A stretch of 64,000 nucleotides of DNA from Ophioderma brevispina (Eukaryota; Echinodermata; Ophiuroidea; Amphilepidida; Ophiodermatidae), in NCBI GenBank assembly GCA_023653785.1, contig JAMKCH010001666.1, positions 1 to 64,000 of the forward strand, read 5' to 3'. Within the stretch, counting starts at the first letter, position 1. Each line of letters starts with the position of its first letter. The position numbers and the translations under genes were made by a program. Below are positions 61,594-64,000 of this stretch, piece by piece. The notes beneath the pieces were generated by a model. It was not told where the DNA came from and ran no database searches. It saw nothing but the letters and a program-made list of their open reading frames with translations.

Positions 61594-61641
61594 GTGATTG
61601 CTTGGACATTCATAATATAAAGCTCAGGTGCAACCGATAGA

Positions 61642-62006
61642 TTAAAGGCTGACTCAGAGATTTCCCGAGGAGGGCGCCCTGAATTTTCAAACAAATTGTG
61701 TTTTTGAATATACAAAATACATGTCCATATACTAATCACTGTGTGAAATAGCTAAGCTCAAATCGAATTCCTACATATAGAAAATCACAACTTTGTTATA
61801 AATTTCCGGATCCGGAATTTTTGTTTTACACAGTATCCTATGGCACTGTATACTACGCATAAATGTTTACTGCATGGAAACGAAAAATCCGATTCATTGC
61901 AAACTTTGGAATTGGGAATTTTAGTTTACTATCTTTAGTTCTACTAGACTATTTTTAATAAATACACAAAAAATTATATTTCAAAAATCTCTGAGTCAGC
62001 CTTTAA
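61642..62006. mobile_element. TTAA-bounded MITE, GACTCAGAGATTT family
   Basis: The left terminus TTAAAGGCTGACTCAGAGAT (61,642) and right terminus ATCTCTGAGTCAGCCTTTAA (ending 62,006) are perfect inverted repeats bounded by TTAA; length is 365 bp. It lies in the intron between the catalytic exon and the exon at 62,580. Right-end-like sequences occur at 59,045-59,068 and 61,294-61,315. Confidence 0.85.
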
Positions 62007-62310
62007 TAGATGTAGTGAGAAAATAGGATTTTAAAAAACTAAAATTTTCGATAGCTATGGTGTTCATGAAAGTGGATATTAAAAACAAAAATGCATAAGT
62101 TTCTTCTCTGTGACGATCCATAGACCTGCAGAATTGTGCAGATTTCAGGGTTTTATTTTCCTACAATGAACAAATCACATGATCAAGTTCAGCCTACTTA
62201 TATTGTTGAACGTTATACATATTGGCTTCATGTATTGGTCTTTTTCATTGCAAGTTTCTTGAGGGTGTGCATTATGATAATTACACACCCTTACGAAGAA
62301 CACTATATAA

Positions 62311-62483
62311 TTAGAGGAGTTTCCGTAACCTGACCTATCGGACACACTTTTTTCTGATGCACTTATGAATTTGGAAACCTTAATGGAATAAATATGTGCT
62401 TTATTCTTTGAAGGGTTTCCGAATTCATAAGTGTGTCAGAAAAAAGTGTGTCAGATGGGTAAGGTTACGGAAACTCCCTCTAA
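62311..62483. mobile_element. Foldback element with about 70-bp arms
   Basis: TTAGAGGAGTTTCCGTAACC at the left is answered by GGTTACGGAAACTCCCTCTAA at the right. The complementarity continues through the GACACACTTTTTTCTGA..CACTTATGAATT..GGAAACC region, so nearly the whole 173 bp folds into one hairpin with a loop of about 35 bp. It has no coding capacity. Confidence 0.85.
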
Positions 62484-62579
62484 TGTGTACTAGCTTGTAC
62501 GTGTGTTCAGAATGGTTTTAAATGACCTCACTGATTTCAGATGTTTCCTTCATTGAGTGACCTCTTTTAATTTCCTCAG

Positions 62580-62690
62580 GTACGTAACATCCAGGGTGAT
62601 TACATCAAGGCGCCACCAATAGAGGGCACAGTAGTTATTAACATCGCTGACTTGATGCAACGCTGGACTGCAGATAAACTGGTTTCAACA
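62580..62690 (+). CDS. 2OG/Fe(II) oxygenase, exon after the catalytic exon (VRNIQGDY...DKLVST)
   Basis: The exon is flanked by TTTAATTTCCTCAG and ACA|GTAAGT. It is 111 bp (37 codons) in an undisturbed frame and starts in phase 0. It reads V-R-N-I-Q-G-D-Y-I-K, A-P-P-I-E-G-T-V-V-I-N-I-A-D and L-M-Q-R-W-T-A-D-K-L-V-S-T. This is the GLEV-RN..GxWIxAPPIxGTxxVNIGDLMQRWTNDxxxST segment that, in this family, immediately precedes the distal iron-ligand His (ST.HRV). That His and the R-x-S 2OG-binding pair must lie in later exons, which I do not see before the end of the window. This is the cleanest exon of the gene. Confidence 0.95.
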
Positions 62691-63035
62691 GTAAGTACAA
62701 TGTCTTGGGTAAATATATGGGATGGTCTAAGATTATAAAGTAGTTGGCTACTCAACAGGTACTTCAAAGGTACTCCTATACTTTGTTCATCACCTAATAG
62801 GCAAAAATTATTCGGCTTTTGTTTATCCGCGCGTGAAAGTAATTCTGTTTTACACGCGCGCCTCTCACCACAAGCGTGCGCCGCGCGTACATCACGCACT
62901 GCGTGTACTGCGGTATTGTTGCTTGCAGTTGCGCCTGCAGTATTCTATATCAACTCGCGGTGTGAAGAGTCTTGCCAATTTGGTGATGAACAAAGTATAT
63001 GAAGAAATTGGCTGTATATAACAGCACATTTTTTT
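62691..63035 (+). other. Oxygenase intron
   Basis: Unique-looking DNA with a GC-richer patch (about 62,828-62,945, rich in GCGCGC and CGTGCGCC words). No exon encoding the HRV/RxS part of the oxygenase is seen. Confidence 0.45.
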
Positions 63036-63541
63036 TTAAGAGCACCCCAATTTTCTGAATATTTTTAGATTTTTGCACAGTTGCATTGGTAATAAACAAT
63101 ACCTATGAATGGTAGAGCTCAAAATTCTCTCTGTGTCGCAAAAGAAGGAATTTTGTAGTTAGAATAATTAATAATATCTGAGATTCCGATAATAATTCAA
63201 TGGCTGCTGGAAATGTCCTTCCACTATGAAATAGCCTGGAAATCGTGCCATGTACATGTCTACGCAGCTCATCCATTAGTTGTTCCGTCGGTTCAGGTAA
63301 GTGAAGTTGGAGGTTATTTTCGTGAAGTGGCACTATTTCATCATGGACGGACATAAATTTGGCGTTTCCAGCTCCGCCATTAAATTACAATCAGGGATCC
63401 CGATTCTAATTACAAAATCGCTTCTTTTATAACAAATACCCATTTCCGAGCATTGTCATTTGCAAGTATAGTTAAAAAGACAATTACCTACACAACTGTG
63501 CAAAAATCCCAGATTTGGAAATTGGGGGCGCTCTTCAAAAA
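63036..63541. mobile_element. Inverted-repeat (MITE-like) element, copy 3
   Basis: The left end AAGAGCACCCCAATTTTC...TTTTTGCACAGTTG and right end CAACTGTGCAAAAATCCC...GAAATTGGGGGCGCTCTTC are inverted repeats about 45 bp long; total length is about 500 bp. The interior (GGCGTTTCCAGCTC, CATGGACGGACA, TATGAAATAGCCTGGAAATC) is shared with the copies at 6,010 and 9,805. No transposase is present. Confidence 0.8.
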
Positions 63542-63597
63542 AGTTCCATTATTGCTTTAAAGGACCCAGGAAATGAGATGATAAACCTAAGTCTTTG

Positions 63598-63830
63598 TGG
63601 GACATTCCATTGCAATACGCAGGGCCAGAAAAAAGAATGCACTACCAGTGACATCATTTGTGAAACTATTGATTAGCAGTCAGTACCATGAATAGATTCA
63701 CACCAGTCACCTGGGATATACTCTCTGATAAATAAATGGTACCACAAATTATGTCATCACCAACCCATATATTGAATGCTTTCTGGTCCTCCTTGTAGAC
63801 TTGACTTTAACACAAACCACAAAATCAATT
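63598..63830 (+). repeat. Second copy of the 44,065-44,345 repeat, opposite orientation
   Basis: GGGACATTCCATTGCAATAC, GGGCCAGAAAAAAGAATGCAC, TACCAGTGACATCATTTGTG and AAACTATTGAT match the reverse complement of 44,260-44,345. ACAAACCACAAAATCAATTT matches the reverse complement of about 44,115-44,135. Confidence 0.6.
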
Positions 63831-63847
63831 TTATTTGCATTTGGCGG

Positions 63848-64000
63848 GGGCGATGGTGGCGTTGGTATGGGCATGTGTTGAAGGATGACGAGCATGCCTT
63901 AAAAAGGCCTTGAGTTCGAGGTTGGAGGTTTGAGGATGTCTGAGGGACGTCCAAAGAAGAGCATGGAAGAAGCAAGTTGGAGGAGGAGATGTAGGAGGAG
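63848..64000 (+). pseudogene. RTE-like LINE C-terminal fragment, cut by window edge
   Basis: The frame reads R-W-Y-G-H-V-L-K-D-D-E and A-L-K-K-A-L, then, after a frameshift, E-G-R-P-K-K-S-M-E-E-A. This matches the RLRWFGHVxRxD...GRPKKTW..Q.xEE tail found after the reverse transcriptase of RTE-like non-LTR elements. The fragment has frameshifts and an internal stop, and continues past the end of the window. Confidence 0.7.

Overview
The window looks like AT-rich, intron- and repeat-dominated nuclear DNA from an animal, probably a marine invertebrate and perhaps a deuterostome such as an echinoderm or hemichordate. That placement is inferred from the gene family, the repeat style and the decayed LINEs; nothing in the window proves it. 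There is no operon structure, no convincing long host ORF and no tRNA or rRNA gene that I could recognise.

The one host gene I can support lies on the + strand in the right-hand part. Four exons (50,914-50,985; 55,291-55,403; 61,407-61,593; 62,580-62,690) encode consecutive parts of a 2-oxoglutarate/Fe(II)-dependent oxygenase of the isopenicillin-N-synthase-like (UPF0676-type) family. They include the H-x-D iron ligand pair, and splice phases match between exons. The N-terminal exons were not found, and the C-terminal exons (distal His and the 2OG-binding Arg) should lie beyond the right edge. Two exons need small indels to stay in frame and the first is disturbed too. Because similar indels are scattered through duplicated noncoding DNA here, raw long-read error is at least as likely as pseudogenisation.

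The most unusual feature is at 50,986-53,955. The oxygenase exon encoding the NPDRPFKDLKEGF segment, together with its 5' splice site, has been amplified into about 31 tandem copies of a 75-bp unit, arranged in three blocks separated by two copies of a roughly 320-340-bp spacer. The consensus unit is 25 codons with no stop, and each unit carries a GTAAGA donor and a pyrimidine-rich CCCCAG acceptor-like sequence.

Layout: 1-4.58 kb holds repeats and a decayed minus-strand LINE reverse transcriptase (3.7-4.4 kb). At 4.585-12.19 kb there are two head-to-tail copies of a 3.8-kb unit carrying a 26-27-bp minisatellite. At 12.2-17.7 kb there is mostly unannotatable AT-rich DNA. At 17.69-23.01 kb there is a second head-to-tail duplication (2.67-kb unit) carrying the same minisatellite in the opposite orientation. 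From 23 to 50.9 kb the window holds MITEs, LINE fragments (a second decayed reverse transcriptase at 36.1-37.5 kb, minus strand), palindrome-rich GCAAGC tracts, a G-rich strand-biased tract and a few unidentified exon-like fragments. From 50.9 to 64 kb is the oxygenase gene with introns full of TTAA-bounded MITEs, a repeat rich in TCAAGGTCA sites, LINE tails and, at the right edge, an RTE-like LINE C-terminal fragment.

All assignments come from reading the sequence and recalling family motifs; no database search was run.
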